A DNA stretch of 64,000 nucleotides from Anseongella ginsenosidimutans (GTDB taxonomy: Bacteria > Bacteroidota > Bacteroidia > Sphingobacteriales > Sphingobacteriaceae): NCBI RefSeq assembly GCF_008033235.1, contig NZ_CP042432.1, positions 2,356,001 through 2,420,000 on the forward strand, written 5' to 3'. Below the pieces are notes generated by a model, which was not told where the DNA came from, did not search any database, and saw nothing but the letters and a program-made list of their open reading frames with translations. This document shows, piece after piece, positions 16,314 to 25,245 of the stretch; position 1 is the first letter of the stretch, and every line of letters starts with the position of its first letter. Made by a program: the position numbers and the translations under genes.

Positions 16314-18440
16314 TCAGGCTTCTTTTATTGATAATTGGACGCGGCTGCGGGCCTGGTCTATTTCAAGTACTTTGACGCGGACGATTTGCTGCAGCTTTAC
16401 TGCTTCGGCGGGGTCTTTTATGAAACGGTTGGCCAGGTGGGAAATATGGACGAGGCCGTCTTGCTTGATGCCGATATCTACGAAGGCTCCGAACTTGGTG
16501 ATGTTCGTAACCACTCCCGGAAGTACCATGCCCGGCCGGAGGTCTTCGATGCTGTCTATGCCTTCGGCAAAGCTGAAATCCTGCAGTTCTTCGCGCGGAT
16601 CGCGACCCGGTTTTTCCAGTTCTTTCAGAATGTCTTTCAGGGTTAGTTCCCCGGCGCCCTCCTTCAGGTATTTCCGCAGCTCGATCTTTTTCCTGAGTTC
16701 TTTTTTCGTGATCAGTTCTGCGACTGTACAGCCCAGGTCGGCCGCCATCTTTTCCACTACCGGGTAGCTTTCCGGATGGACCGCGCTTTCGTCAAGCGGG
16801 TGTGCGGCATTCAGGATGCGGAGGAAACCTGCGCATTGTTCAAAGGCTTTGTCGCCAAGCAGCGGTACCTTTAGCAATTCTTTCCTTGAAGTAAAAGCGC
16901 CCTTCTGCTGCCGGTATTGGACAATATTGGCAGCCAGTTTCGGGCCAAGCCCTGATACATAATTAAGTAAATGCTTAGTGGCCGTGTTCAGGTCCACTCC
17001 CACCAGGTTCACGCAGCTTTCCACTACGGTATCCAGGCTTTCTTTCAGGCGGGTTTGATTTACATCATGCTGGTATTGCCCAACGCCAATGGACTTAGGA
17101 TCGATCTTTACCAATTCTGAGAGTGGGTCCATCAGGCGGCGGCCAATGGAAACCGCGCCGCGAACAGTTACGTCTTTATCCGGGAATTCCTCCCGTGCGG
17201 CCTCGGAAGCTGAATAAATAGAAGCTCCGCTTTCGTTTACCAGGAAAATACGGGGATTTGTTCCGAAATCAATGCTTCTGACGAGCTTTTCGGTTTCCTT
17301 ACCCGCTGTTCCGTTCCCGATGGCAATGGCTTCCGTCCGGTGCCTGCTTACCAGGTCTTTTAATTGCTTTATTGTGCGTTCCCGCTCGTTCTGAGGCGGA
17401 TGCGGAAAAACAGTGGTGTTTTCCAACAGGCTGCCCTGTTCATCCAGTAGGACTACCTTGCAGCCGGTGCGATAACCGGGATCAATGGCCAGGATACGCC
17501 GTGGGCCCAGTGGAGCTGCCAGCAGCAGCTGGCGGAGGTTTTCGCTGAATACCGCGATAGCTTCTTCATCGGCCTTGTTTTTATGCAGCAGGCGGAATTC
17601 CGTCTCGATGGAAGGTTTCAGTAAACGCTTATAGGCGTCTTCTACCGCAGCTTCCAGGTGAGGGGTACAGGCATTGGCCGACCGGACAAACATCTTTTTT
17701 AGCCGTGAAATTGCTTTATCTGCTTCCACCGCAATGTCCATGCTCAGGAAACCTTCTTTTTCGCCCCGCCGGATGGCCAGTACCCGGTGGGAAGGACATT
17801 GTTTTAAAGGTTCGGAAAAATTAAAGTAATCGCGGTATTTAGCCGCTTCTTCGGCCTTGCTTTTTATGACGGCGGAAGTAAGAAGGGCTTCCCTGCTGAA
17901 CAAGTTCCGGATCGCCGTCCTTGCCCCGGCATCTTCACTGACGCGTTCGGCAATGATATCCCTTGCGCCCTGGAGCGCTTCTTCAGTAGTTTTAACGGTT
18001 TCACCCAGGAATTCCCCGGCCTTAGCATCCAGGTTTACGGTTGCCTGCAGGTAAATAATATCGGCAAGCGGTCCCAGCCCTTTTTCCAGCGCCGCTATAG
18101 CACGTGTTTTTCGCTTGGGCTTATAGGGAAGGTAAAGATCTTCCAGCTGATGCTGATCAGTACATTTTTCTATTTGTTCCTTCAAAGCCGGGCTAAGTTT
18201 TCCCTGCTCGTCGATGGTTTTCAGGACTGTTTCTTTCCTTTTCTCAAGGTCCCGGAAATAAGCCAGCTTCTCCCTGATGGCAGCCAGCTTTACTTCATCA
18301 AGGTTTCCGGTGGCCTCCTTGCGGTAACGGGCAATAAAAGGAATGGTGCCGCCTTCTTCCAGGAGCCGCGCCACGCTAAGCAGTTGTTTTTCGCTGATGG
18401 AGAGATTTTCTGCGATCAATCCGTAGTACTGGTTTTTCAT
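16314..18440 (-). CDS. tex: Tex-family RNA-binding transcription accessory protein
   Basis: The 708-residue cytoplasmic protein has the Tex domain order. A helical N-terminal region comes first, then a YqgF/RNase H-like domain (RRILAIDPGYRTGCKVVLLD), tandem helix-hairpin-helix motifs (NYVSGLGPKLAANIVQYRQ), and a C-terminal S1 RNA-binding domain (GMVLPGVVTNITKFGAFVDI, then GLVHISHL). Tex proteins associate with transcription and RNA turnover; the exact role here is unknown. ATG 18440 is chosen over an upstream in-frame TTG. Its 3' end faces kduD across a repeat-filled interval. Confidence 0.95.
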   Translation of the reverse strand: MKNQYYGLIAENLSISEKQLLSVARLLEEGGTIPFIARYRKEATGNLDEVKLAAIREKLAYFRDLEKRKETVLKTIDEQGKLSPALKEQIEKCTDQHQLEDLYLPYKPKRKTRAIAALEKGLGPLADIIYLQATVNLDAKAGEFLGETVKTTEEALQGARDIIAERVSEDAGARTAIRNLFSREALLTSAVIKSKAEEAAKYRDYFNFSEPLKQCPSHRVLAIRRGEKEGFLSMDIAVEADKAISRLKKMFVRSANACTPHLEAAVEDAYKRLLKPSIETEFRLLHKNKADEEAIAVFSENLRQLLLAAPLGPRRILAIDPGYRTGCKVVLLDEQGSLLENTTVFPHPPQNERERTIKQLKDLVSRHRTEAIAIGNGTAGKETEKLVRSIDFGTNPRIFLVNESGASIYSASEAAREEFPDKDVTVRGAVSIGRRLMDPLSELVKIDPKSIGVGQYQHDVNQTRLKESLDTVVESCVNLVGVDLNTATKHLLNYVSGLGPKLAANIVQYRQQKGAFTSRKELLKVPLLGDKAFEQCAGFLRILNAAHPLDESAVHPESYPVVEKMAADLGCTVAELITKKELRKKIELRKYLKEGAGELTLKDILKELEKPGRDPREELQDFSFAEGIDSIEDLRPGMVLPGVVTNITKFGAFVDIGIKQDGLVHISHLANRFIKDPAEAVKLQQIVRVKVLEIDQARSRVQLSIKEA

Positions 18441-18517
18441 GCTGGGCAAAAGTAGAAAAAACCGCTATTATTTAACTATATTGCATGAAATCATGTATTA
18501 ACGCAAATTTTGGATCA

Positions 18518-20620
18518 ATGAGAATAACGTATCTTTTACTCCCTTTCCTGCTGATTGCCAACCTCGTAAAAGCCCAGGTACCCGTGAATCTTTCGGGATG
18601 GGAAAAAAAGAGTGGGGTGGAAGTTAACCAGGACGGCAAATTATTGAATATAACCTGGATGGCAGGTGAAAGCCCCAATGGCAATGACCGGACGGGCGGT
18701 ATAAGTATTTCCCTGGAGAAGGAAGCCCCGCTATTTCATCGCATCATGCTGAACGAAGGGGGTGACAGCCATGAAATTGCCAGCGCTATGGACCCCGTAT
18801 TTTTGCTCACCGTCGGAAAGAGAAACCTGGATGTAGAACGAAATGACACTAAGCTCGGCTGGACGATCTTCTTCGATAATCCTTCGGCTTCTCCCTTTGA
18901 AACCTACCCGGTGGTTCTTGACAAAGAGGACGTACAGGTAGTGAGCGAGGGCGCACAGACCCGTATTATTGTAGGCGGCGCGGAGGCCGGGCCATTTACG
19001 GGAGCTATTGAAATTACATTATTCAGGGGCAGCCCCTTAGTGAATATGGCCGCCGTAATGCAAACCGAAAAGGATTCCCTGGCTATTATCTATGATGCCG
19101 GGCTGGTAAGCAAACAGCAGCCCTGGGAAAAATTATTCTGGTCCGATCCGCAGGATTACCTGCAGGACCGCGGGGCCGTTTCCGGGGAAGAGGCCCAAAC
19201 CCTGGCCGTGAAATACAGGACCATTATCGGTCAGGGCGAAGAGGGAAGCCTGGCTGTTTTCCCGCCGCCGCACCAGTATTTCTATCCCCTGGATAATTGT
19301 TACAACTTTAATCATACCTGGTTTGGTACCGGTTACCGGGACCTGGTCCCCGGATACGGCATAGGGATACGGCATGAATTGCTTGGCGACCGCCGGTGGG
19401 TTCCCTGGTTCAACGCGCCTCCCCATACAAAGCAGCGCCTGAACTTTTTTTGCCTGCTGAGCGCGGAAAAGGACGGGAAAGTGCTGGAAGAAGTCAAGCA
19501 ATTTACCCATGAGGACAAGTACCTTCCGGTCCCGGGTTATTATACCATGTCCAGCCATTTTCACACGGAGCATACCGACGATGTATTAACACATAAACCG
19601 CTTCCGGAGATCCCCGGCTTTGTAAAGGCATTCAGGAATACGGGTGTGAATATTGTTCACCTTGGTGAATTTCACGGGCCGGGAAGCCCGCGCGGCCCCG
19701 AGATTGAGCGCTTTTCGGAACTGCAGCTTTTATTCGCCGAATGCGAGCGCCTTTCTTCCGGGAATTTCCTGCTGCTTCCGGGCGAGGAGCCCAACAATTT
19801 CTTTGGGGGCCATTGGATGAATATTTTTCCGAACCCGGTTTACTGGGTAATGTCCCGGGACGAAGGAGAGGCCTTTACCGAACAACATCCTGTCTACGGG
19901 AAGATATACCGTATAGGAGATACGGAAGACATGATGCGGTTGCTCGAAGAAGAAAAGGGCCTGGCCTGGACGGCCCACCCGCGGATCAAAGGTTCTGCCG
20001 GGTACCCGGATAAGTATAAGGATGAAGCCTTCTACCGCTCTGACCGCTTCCTCGGCGGAGCCTGGAAAGCCATGCCGGCAGACCTTTCCCAGGACCGGCT
20101 TGGGACACGCGTGCTGGACCTGCTGGACGATATGGCCAACTGGGGACAGAAAAAGCAGGTGATTGCTGAAGCCGATCTTTTTAAGGTGGAACCGGAATAC
20201 GAACTTTACGGGCATATGAACGTAAATTACCTGCAAATGGAAGAATTGCCGGAATTTGAAGATGGCTGGCAGCCTGTGCTGGACGCTATGCAGCAGGGGA
20301 AGTTCTTTTCAACCACCGGGGAAATATTACTGCCTTCGGTGACACTTAATGGAAAGGGCCCGGGCGAAACCGCAGCCGTGAACGGCAAAGCCACTCTGAC
20401 TGCCACTGTAAGCTGGACGTTCCCCCTGGCTTTCGCCGAGATCATTTCCGGCGACGGAAAAGAAGTTTACCGCGAGCGCATCAGCCTGAAGGATACCGAA
20501 GCCTTTGGCAAAAAGACCTTCGAATTCCCGGTAAACCTGGAAAACAGGAAATGGGTACGGCTGGAAGTATGGGACGCGGCCGTGAACGGCGCCTTCACTC
20601 CCTGTATCTGGCTGGAATAA
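18518..20620 (+). CDS. Secreted PHP-fold (CehA/McbA-like) putative metallohydrolase
   Basis: The 700-residue protein starts with a signal peptide (MRITYLLLPFLLIANLVKAQ). A beta-rich N-terminal half of unknown fold is followed by a region with the metal-ligand spacing of PHP phosphoesterase-like domains: H347-F-H349-T, EFHG, PGEE (E423/E424), GGH432W, and AH487P. This order resembles the CehA/McbA branch (DLHxHT, TDH, PGxE, GH, NHP), though several positions deviate (FHTEHT, EFHG). The reaction and substrate are unknown. ATG 18518 is preferred to ATG 18485 because a -7-like TATATTG lies just before 18485 and the signal peptide begins at 18518. The BNR_4 gene follows 76 bp later. Confidence 0.65.
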   Translation: MRITYLLLPFLLIANLVKAQVPVNLSGWEKKSGVEVNQDGKLLNITWMAGESPNGNDRTGGISISLEKEAPLFHRIMLNEGGDSHEIASAMDPVFLLTVGKRNLDVERNDTKLGWTIFFDNPSASPFETYPVVLDKEDVQVVSEGAQTRIIVGGAEAGPFTGAIEITLFRGSPLVNMAAVMQTEKDSLAIIYDAGLVSKQQPWEKLFWSDPQDYLQDRGAVSGEEAQTLAVKYRTIIGQGEEGSLAVFPPPHQYFYPLDNCYNFNHTWFGTGYRDLVPGYGIGIRHELLGDRRWVPWFNAPPHTKQRLNFFCLLSAEKDGKVLEEVKQFTHEDKYLPVPGYYTMSSHFHTEHTDDVLTHKPLPEIPGFVKAFRNTGVNIVHLGEFHGPGSPRGPEIERFSELQLLFAECERLSSGNFLLLPGEEPNNFFGGHWMNIFPNPVYWVMSRDEGEAFTEQHPVYGKIYRIGDTEDMMRLLEEEKGLAWTAHPRIKGSAGYPDKYKDEAFYRSDRFLGGAWKAMPADLSQDRLGTRVLDLLDDMANWGQKKQVIAEADLFKVEPEYELYGHMNVNYLQMEELPEFEDGWQPVLDAMQQGKFFSTTGEILLPSVTLNGKGPGETAAVNGKATLTATVSWTFPLAFAEIISGDGKEVYRERISLKDTEAFGKKTFEFPVNLENRKWVRLEVWDAAVNGAFTPCIWLE

Positions 20621-20696
20621 ACGACCGTCCAGGTTAGATACTGTCCTGTCATGAGCAATAATGCAATTTGTTTGTGAAAGAAGAACTTGTTCTTTT

Positions 20697-22190
20697 ATGA
20701 GAGAGTTTCGATGTTTTTTTGTCTGTGTTTTTCTGTTTATTTCAAACACAGCGTTTTCCCAGACAGAGCCGGATTCCAGGACCGGGGCGGAGGCAGAGGT
20801 ATATGGAAATGCAAGGCTGATCAATAAACAGGATGACGGGTACCGCGGCATTTGGTACCATATAGGCGGGGCGGGGCAGCGCGGGCCGGTTACTAATAAA
20901 TACCGGTATAAGTACAGCGGAGGGCTGGGGACGTACCCGGCGAATCATTACCCTTTTTCGGTTTATGCAGGGGAAGTCAACAAGACCTTCTTTTGTTACG
21001 GTGGAACGGATAAGTCCGGGAAAACCCTGTATCATATGGTTTCCTATTTCGACCATGCGAGCGGAAAGGTACCGCGTCCCACGATTGTTCTGGATAAAGC
21101 CACCAATGATGCCCATGATAACCCGGTAATGCAAATTGACCGGGAAGGCTATATTTGGATTTTCTCTACCTCTCATGGCACCGGAAGGCCGTCATTCATT
21201 CATCGCAGCAGCCGTCCTTACGACATTTCGGAGTTTGAACGAGTGGCCGCCACCAAACTGGTGAACGGAAAAAAGGTTCCGCTGGATAACTTTTCTTATC
21301 TGCAGGTCTATTATTCGGATGAAAGCGGGTTTGCCGCTTTGTTTACCCATTATGAAAAAAGGGGCGGGCGTGTGATCGCCTGGATGACCAGCAAGGACGG
21401 GGTGGAATGGTCGGCATGGAAAGACCTCTCCCTGCTGGATGAAGGGCAATATCAGACGAGCGGCAGCCGGGGAGAGCTGATTGGTACGTCCTTTAACTAT
21501 CATCCGGCTAGGGAGGTGCGGGGCGGCCTCGACTTCAGAACGAACCTGTATTATCTCCAGACAACGGATTTTGGCAAGACATGGCAGACGGTGGACGGTT
21601 CACCCGTGAAGCTTCCCCTTACCGAGGTGAACAATAGCGCCCTGGTATATAATTATGATTCGGAAAAGAGAAACGTGTACATCTGCGATCTTAACTTTGA
21701 TAAAAAAAAACGCCCGGTGATCCTGTACCTGACCAGCAAAGGGCCTATGCCGGGCCCGGAGGATGGTCCGCGGAACTGGTATACTGCCTGCTGGACCGGA
21801 GACGAATGGGAGATCAGGCCCTTTACAAGTTCCGGCAATAACTATGATATGGGCTCCATTTATACAGAAAAGGGGAAGTGGATCGTCGTAGCTCCTACTG
21901 AACCTGGCCCGCAGGAATATAATACAGGCGGAGAAATGGTTCTGTGGAAGTCCGCGAATAAGGGCAAAAGCTGGAAGAAGGTGAAGCAGCTTACCCGTGA
22001 CAGCGAATTCAATCATACCTATGCCCGCCGCCCGGTACATGTTCATCCGGATTTTTACGCGTTCTGGGCAGACGGGCATGGAAGGCAACCCTCAGCTTCC
22101 AGGCTGTATTTTTGCGATAAAAAGGGTAATGTATTTAAGCTGCCGGAAGTGATGGACAAGCCCCTAATGAAACCCATTCCGGTGAGGTAG
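20697..22190 (+). CDS. Secreted BNR_4 beta-propeller protein, possible polysaccharide lyase
   Basis: The 497-residue product has a signal peptide (MREFRCFFVCVFLFISNTAFSQ) and a seven-bladed-propeller pattern matching the BNR_4 repeat family. Examples are KYSGGLGTYPANHYPFSVYA, NDAHDNPVMQIDREGYIWIF and SHGTGRPSFIHRS. BNR_4 includes ulvan lyases (PL24, PL25), which use histidines in the central funnel. Here His occurs in DAHDNP and in STSHGTG at comparable places, but I cannot align them rigorously. Sialidase-like Asp boxes are only weakly present. The Met at 20697 best starts the signal peptide; an in-frame ATG at 20661 would add 12 residues. Nearby GH78 and uronate genes make a lyase role plausible. 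Confidence 0.7.
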   Translation: MREFRCFFVCVFLFISNTAFSQTEPDSRTGAEAEVYGNARLINKQDDGYRGIWYHIGGAGQRGPVTNKYRYKYSGGLGTYPANHYPFSVYAGEVNKTFFCYGGTDKSGKTLYHMVSYFDHASGKVPRPTIVLDKATNDAHDNPVMQIDREGYIWIFSTSHGTGRPSFIHRSSRPYDISEFERVAATKLVNGKKVPLDNFSYLQVYYSDESGFAALFTHYEKRGGRVIAWMTSKDGVEWSAWKDLSLLDEGQYQTSGSRGELIGTSFNYHPAREVRGGLDFRTNLYYLQTTDFGKTWQTVDGSPVKLPLTEVNNSALVYNYDSEKRNVYICDLNFDKKKRPVILYLTSKGPMPGPEDGPRNWYTACWTGDEWEIRPFTSSGNNYDMGSIYTEKGKWIVVAPTEPGPQEYNTGGEMVLWKSANKGKSWKKVKQLTRDSEFNHTYARRPVHVHPDFYAFWADGHGRQPSASRLYFCDKKGNVFKLPEVMDKPLMKPIPVR

Positions 22191-22252
22191 GAACACCTGT
22201 AGCGTTCCGGCCGGAAACTTCGTTAAGTTCATCAAACCAATACTCCTGCTTG

Positions 22253-22891
22253 ATGACGCAAATTCTACGCTACATTTGTCTACCGGCGGTTTTTCTGGCT
22301 GTCACGGCCTGTAAAAAAGATTTTCTCTGGAACCTGGAAGGAATGGAGCCTGTCTCAGCGGACTGGATGTTCAGGGATCTCAAACTGCCGGAAACCTATG
22401 ATTATATCGAATTGCGAATGTCATACGGCCCTTGGGAAGCTATGTACCATGTACAGGACTCCCTGGGGCTTAAATGTGACGAAACCATTCCGGATTGCTT
22501 TACCCGGTTCGATACTTTAAGAACATACCGTCATAGTTTCCATCAAGGCTGCCTGCCTGGTTATTGCGATCATTACCTGGTTACCAGGCAAGGTAATACA
22601 ATCAGAACCTGGGTTGGACTGGATGAATTAAGCTCCTTTCTCGGCCCGGTTGACGATTCAGGCGACGCGCTGCTATGGGTATACGCCAACGGCTATTATT
22701 TTGAGGCTGGAAATAGCAGGAACAGCGGGGTTAAACGGCTGAATGACGATATTTTTTATATGATCGCACTTCGGATGGTAAAGGATTGTATGCCAGTACA
22801 AACGGACCGGTTTCTCCTTGAAGTACATCGCTCGGGCGAGATAAAGATACTTGCTCAGGCGCTGCATCACCAGTCAGGGGGCTGTATCTGA
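22253..22891 (+). CDS. Lipoprotein of unknown function
   Basis: The 212-residue protein begins with a hydrophobic signal and a lipobox ending VTAC (cleavage before Cys, then KKDFLW). The mature part is rich in aromatic residues and has four Cys in two clusters (CDETIPDC; CLPGYCDHY) that could form periplasmic disulphides. I recognise no domain. ATG 22253 is used; the codon before it is TTG. It stands alone, 62 bp after the BNR_4 gene and convergent with the cold-shock gene. Confidence 0.65.
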   Translation: MTQILRYICLPAVFLAVTACKKDFLWNLEGMEPVSADWMFRDLKLPETYDYIELRMSYGPWEAMYHVQDSLGLKCDETIPDCFTRFDTLRTYRHSFHQGCLPGYCDHYLVTRQGNTIRTWVGLDELSSFLGPVDDSGDALLWVYANGYYFEAGNSRNSGVKRLNDDIFYMIALRMVKDCMPVQTDRFLLEVHRSGEIKILAQALHHQSGGCI

Positions 22892-22941
22892 AGCGCTTCA
22901 GGACGACACTATGACACTTGTTAAATGACGAGACCGGGCTA

Positions 22942-23391
22942 CTAAGTTAGCCTGACCGATACTGCGTTGGCGCCTTTAGGCCCCTTGGCTATTTCAAAAG
23001 TTACCCTGTCGTTTTCCTTAATGGGGAAGTCTGTTTCATTCACATGAACGAAGATGCTCTCCTGGGTTTCAAGGTCCCTGATAAAGCCGTAACCTCTTGA
23101 ATCGTTAAAGAAGGTAACCACGCCCTTCCGGATCGGATTCATTTCTGCTTTTTCCAGCTTGCTGACGCTGACCTCAATGTCTTCGCTATTGATGGTCTCT
23201 TTCTGACTGGGATCGGGCGGGGCATCCAGGATATTTCCGTATTCGTCCACGTAGGCCATCATTTCGTCAAGGCCTTTGCCTTTCTTGGAATTGGCCTGGC
23301 GCTCTTCTCTTTTCTCTTCTTTCTCTTTTTTCTTCTTTAACCGTTTCTTTTCTTTTTCTTTTTTACTGAACGATTCCTGTGATCTACCCAT
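22942..23391 (-). CDS. Cold-shock-domain protein with a charged N-terminal extension
   Basis: The 149-residue protein has an N-terminal, very Lys/Glu-rich segment (residues about 5-40). A linker follows, then a C-terminal cold-shock domain (about 87-149) with GVVTFFNDSRGYGFI (RNP1-like), SIFVHVNE (RNP2-like) and RVTFEIAKGPKGANAV. It likely binds single-stranded RNA or DNA. Proteins with this layout are common in Bacteroidota next to ordinary small Csp proteins. A possible promoter lies just upstream. Confidence 0.92.
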   Translation of the reverse strand: MGRSQESFSKKEKEKKRLKKKKEKEEKREERQANSKKGKGLDEMMAYVDEYGNILDAPPDPSQKETINSEDIEVSVSKLEKAEMNPIRKGVVTFFNDSRGYGFIRDLETQESIFVHVNETDFPIKENDRVTFEIAKGPKGANAVSVRLT

Positions 23392-23409
23392 TTATCCTTT
23401 AATTTTGGA

Positions 23410-23417
23410 TAAAGATA
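23410..23417 (-). promoter_or_regulatory. Candidate -7 element of the cold-shock gene
   Basis: On the minus strand the sequence is TATCTTTA, one base from TAnnTTTG, 18 bp before the start codon. The matching -33 element is only TTTA at a 20-bp spacing. Confidence 0.45.
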
Positions 23418-23452
23418 CGAAAAATCAGGCGAACAGCTAAATGTGAGACAAT

Positions 23453-24538
23453 TTACTTCAGATACCTGAAGTCCTGCCCTGCGCGAATAGCGAGCAAGCT
23501 TTCGTACATCAGCCGGATGCAATTGTCCACGTCTTCCTTGTGTACCATTTCCACCGTGGTATGCATGTATCTCAGGGGAAGGGAAACAAGGGCGGAAACT
23601 ACGCCGGCGTTGGAATATGCGAAGGCATCGGTATCTGTGCCGGTACTCCTGGATGAAGCCTGCCGCTGGAACGGAATCTTCTTTTTCTCCGCTGTTTCTA
23701 CGATCAGACGGTTAAGGTTCGTTTGTACGGCAGGCGCATAAGATACAACGGGACCTTTTCCGCAGAATACGTCGCCCTGTACCTTTTTGTCTATCATCGG
23801 GGTTTGCGTGTCATGCGTGACGTCTGTAACAATGGCCACATCCGGCCTTATATGATGGGCGATCATTTCGGCGCCGCGCAGGCCTATCTCTTCCTGTACC
23901 GCGTTCACAACGTACAAGCCAAATGGAAGCTTCTTCTTGTTTTCCTTCAGCAGGCGCGCTACCTCGGCGATCATGAAGCCGCCTGCCCGGTTGTCCAGCG
24001 CCCGGCCCACGTAATAGCGGTTGTTCAGCGTGGTAAATTCATCGCTGAACGTAATGACGCAGCCTACATGAATGCCCAGTTCTTCTACCTCTTCCTTGCT
24101 GGTGCAGCCCACGTCCACGAAAATATTCTTGAGGGACGGCGCTTCTTCCTTTCCGTTTTCTTTGTGGCGGGTATGAATGGCCGGCCAGCCGAAAACGCCG
24201 GGGATGATGCCTTTGTCAGTATGTACATGTACTCTTTTTGAGGGGGCGATCTGGTGGTCCGAACCGCCGTTACGGCAAACGTAAATGATGCCTTCGCCGG
24301 TAATGTAATTTACATACCAGGAAATTTCATCGGCATGGGCTTCTATGACCACCTTGTACTCAGCACCCGGGTTAATGATGCCTACGGCGGTGCCGTAGTT
24401 ATCTACGTAATGTTCATCTACGTAAGGTTTCAGGTAATCGAGCCAAAGCTTTTGCCCGCTGCTTTCATAGCTGACGGGAGAGGGGTTGTTTATATATTTT
24501 TCTAAAAATGAAAGGGATTGCTTATTCAGGATCGCCAT
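23453..24538 (-). CDS. M42-family metallopeptidase (glutamyl aminopeptidase-like)
   Basis: The 361-residue cytoplasmic protein is a di-zinc aminopeptidase of the M42 family, whose members form large tetrahedral assemblies that trim peptides. Metal and catalytic motifs are complete: EAHADEIS (His-x-Asp), RALDNRAGG (bridging Asp), AVQEEIGLRGAEM (Glu-Glu), VTDVTHDT (Asp) and RYMHTTVEMVH (His). It starts 17 bp after the clpP stop on the same strand, so peptides released by ClpP could be processed by the product of the same operon. Confidence 0.93.
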   Translation of the reverse strand: MAILNKQSLSFLEKYINNPSPVSYESSGQKLWLDYLKPYVDEHYVDNYGTAVGIINPGAEYKVVIEAHADEISWYVNYITGEGIIYVCRNGGSDHQIAPSKRVHVHTDKGIIPGVFGWPAIHTRHKENGKEEAPSLKNIFVDVGCTSKEEVEELGIHVGCVITFSDEFTTLNNRYYVGRALDNRAGGFMIAEVARLLKENKKKLPFGLYVVNAVQEEIGLRGAEMIAHHIRPDVAIVTDVTHDTQTPMIDKKVQGDVFCGKGPVVSYAPAVQTNLNRLIVETAEKKKIPFQRQASSRSTGTDTDAFAYSNAGVVSALVSLPLRYMHTTVEMVHKEDVDNCIRLMYESLLAIRAGQDFRYLK

Positions 24539-24555
24539 TGTTGTTTTTGGTTTAG

Positions 24556-25104
24556 CTATTTCAGGATATCGTCTACCACGCCGTATGCTACCGATTCATC
24601 GGCATCCATCCAGTAATCGCGGTTAAAATCTTTCATGATCTTTTCCACGCTCTGCCCGCAGTTTTCGGCGAGGATCTTAGCGCCAAGCTCCTTGGTCTTG
24701 AGTATCTCGCGGGCCTGGATTTCAATGTCGGAAGTGGGGCCCTGCGCGCCGCCGCTGGGCTGGTGGATCATTACTTTTGCATAGGGGTAAATAAACCGCT
24801 TGCCCTTTTCTCCTGCGGAAAGGAGAATGGATCCCATGGAAGCAGCCAGCCCCATGCATATGGTAGAAACCGGGCTTTTTATGTTTTTCATGGTATCATG
24901 AATGGCAAATCCGGAAGTTACATAGCCGCCCGGGCTATTAATGATCAGGCTGATCTCTTTGCCGGGAGCAATGCTCTCCAGGTAGATCAGGCGCTCAATC
25001 ACGTGTTTGGCGGATTCGTCGTTTACCACGCCCCAAAGGAAAACTTTCCGTTCTTCCAGGAGGCTATAATCAATACGGTCTTTCAGGGATTTAAATTTTT
25101 CCAT
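24556..25104 (-). CDS. clpP: ATP-dependent Clp protease proteolytic subunit
   Basis: The 182-residue serine peptidase forms the tetradecameric ClpP chamber. The catalytic triad is visible: S89 (AASMGS), H114 (MIHQPSGG) and Asp in NRDYWM (D163). INSPGGYVTSG is the substrate-aligning glycine loop. It is shorter than typical main ClpP proteins (about 200-225 residues) because the N-terminal propeptide and hairpin are short. That may mark it as a second, accessory ClpP; no clpX is nearby, whereas the main clpP usually precedes clpX. Confidence 0.92.
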   Translation of the reverse strand: MEKFKSLKDRIDYSLLEERKVFLWGVVNDESAKHVIERLIYLESIAPGKEISLIINSPGGYVTSGFAIHDTMKNIKSPVSTICMGLAASMGSILLSAGEKGKRFIYPYAKVMIHQPSGGAQGPTSDIEIQAREILKTKELGAKILAENCGQSVEKIMKDFNRDYWMDADESVAYGVVDDILK

Positions 25105-25245
25105 TTTTCTTTTTTTATGTCAGGGCTGCCGGCGTAGACGCGCCGTATCTCCCGGTTATTTCAAGGGAAACAACAAGCCGGAAAGGATTTTGTTGGGCAG
25201 GAGCATTTTTCCGTACGGTTCCTGTTCCGCCTTCCTTCCGCGGCC

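Noticed and set aside
16011-16320. Open frames through the 34-bp array (plus strand)
   Set aside because: Low-complexity repeat translations with no initiation context; the array is better read as non-coding.
20697-22190. Sialidase
   Set aside because: BNR-type propeller, but the sialidase Arg triad, FRIP motif and clear Asp boxes are missing.
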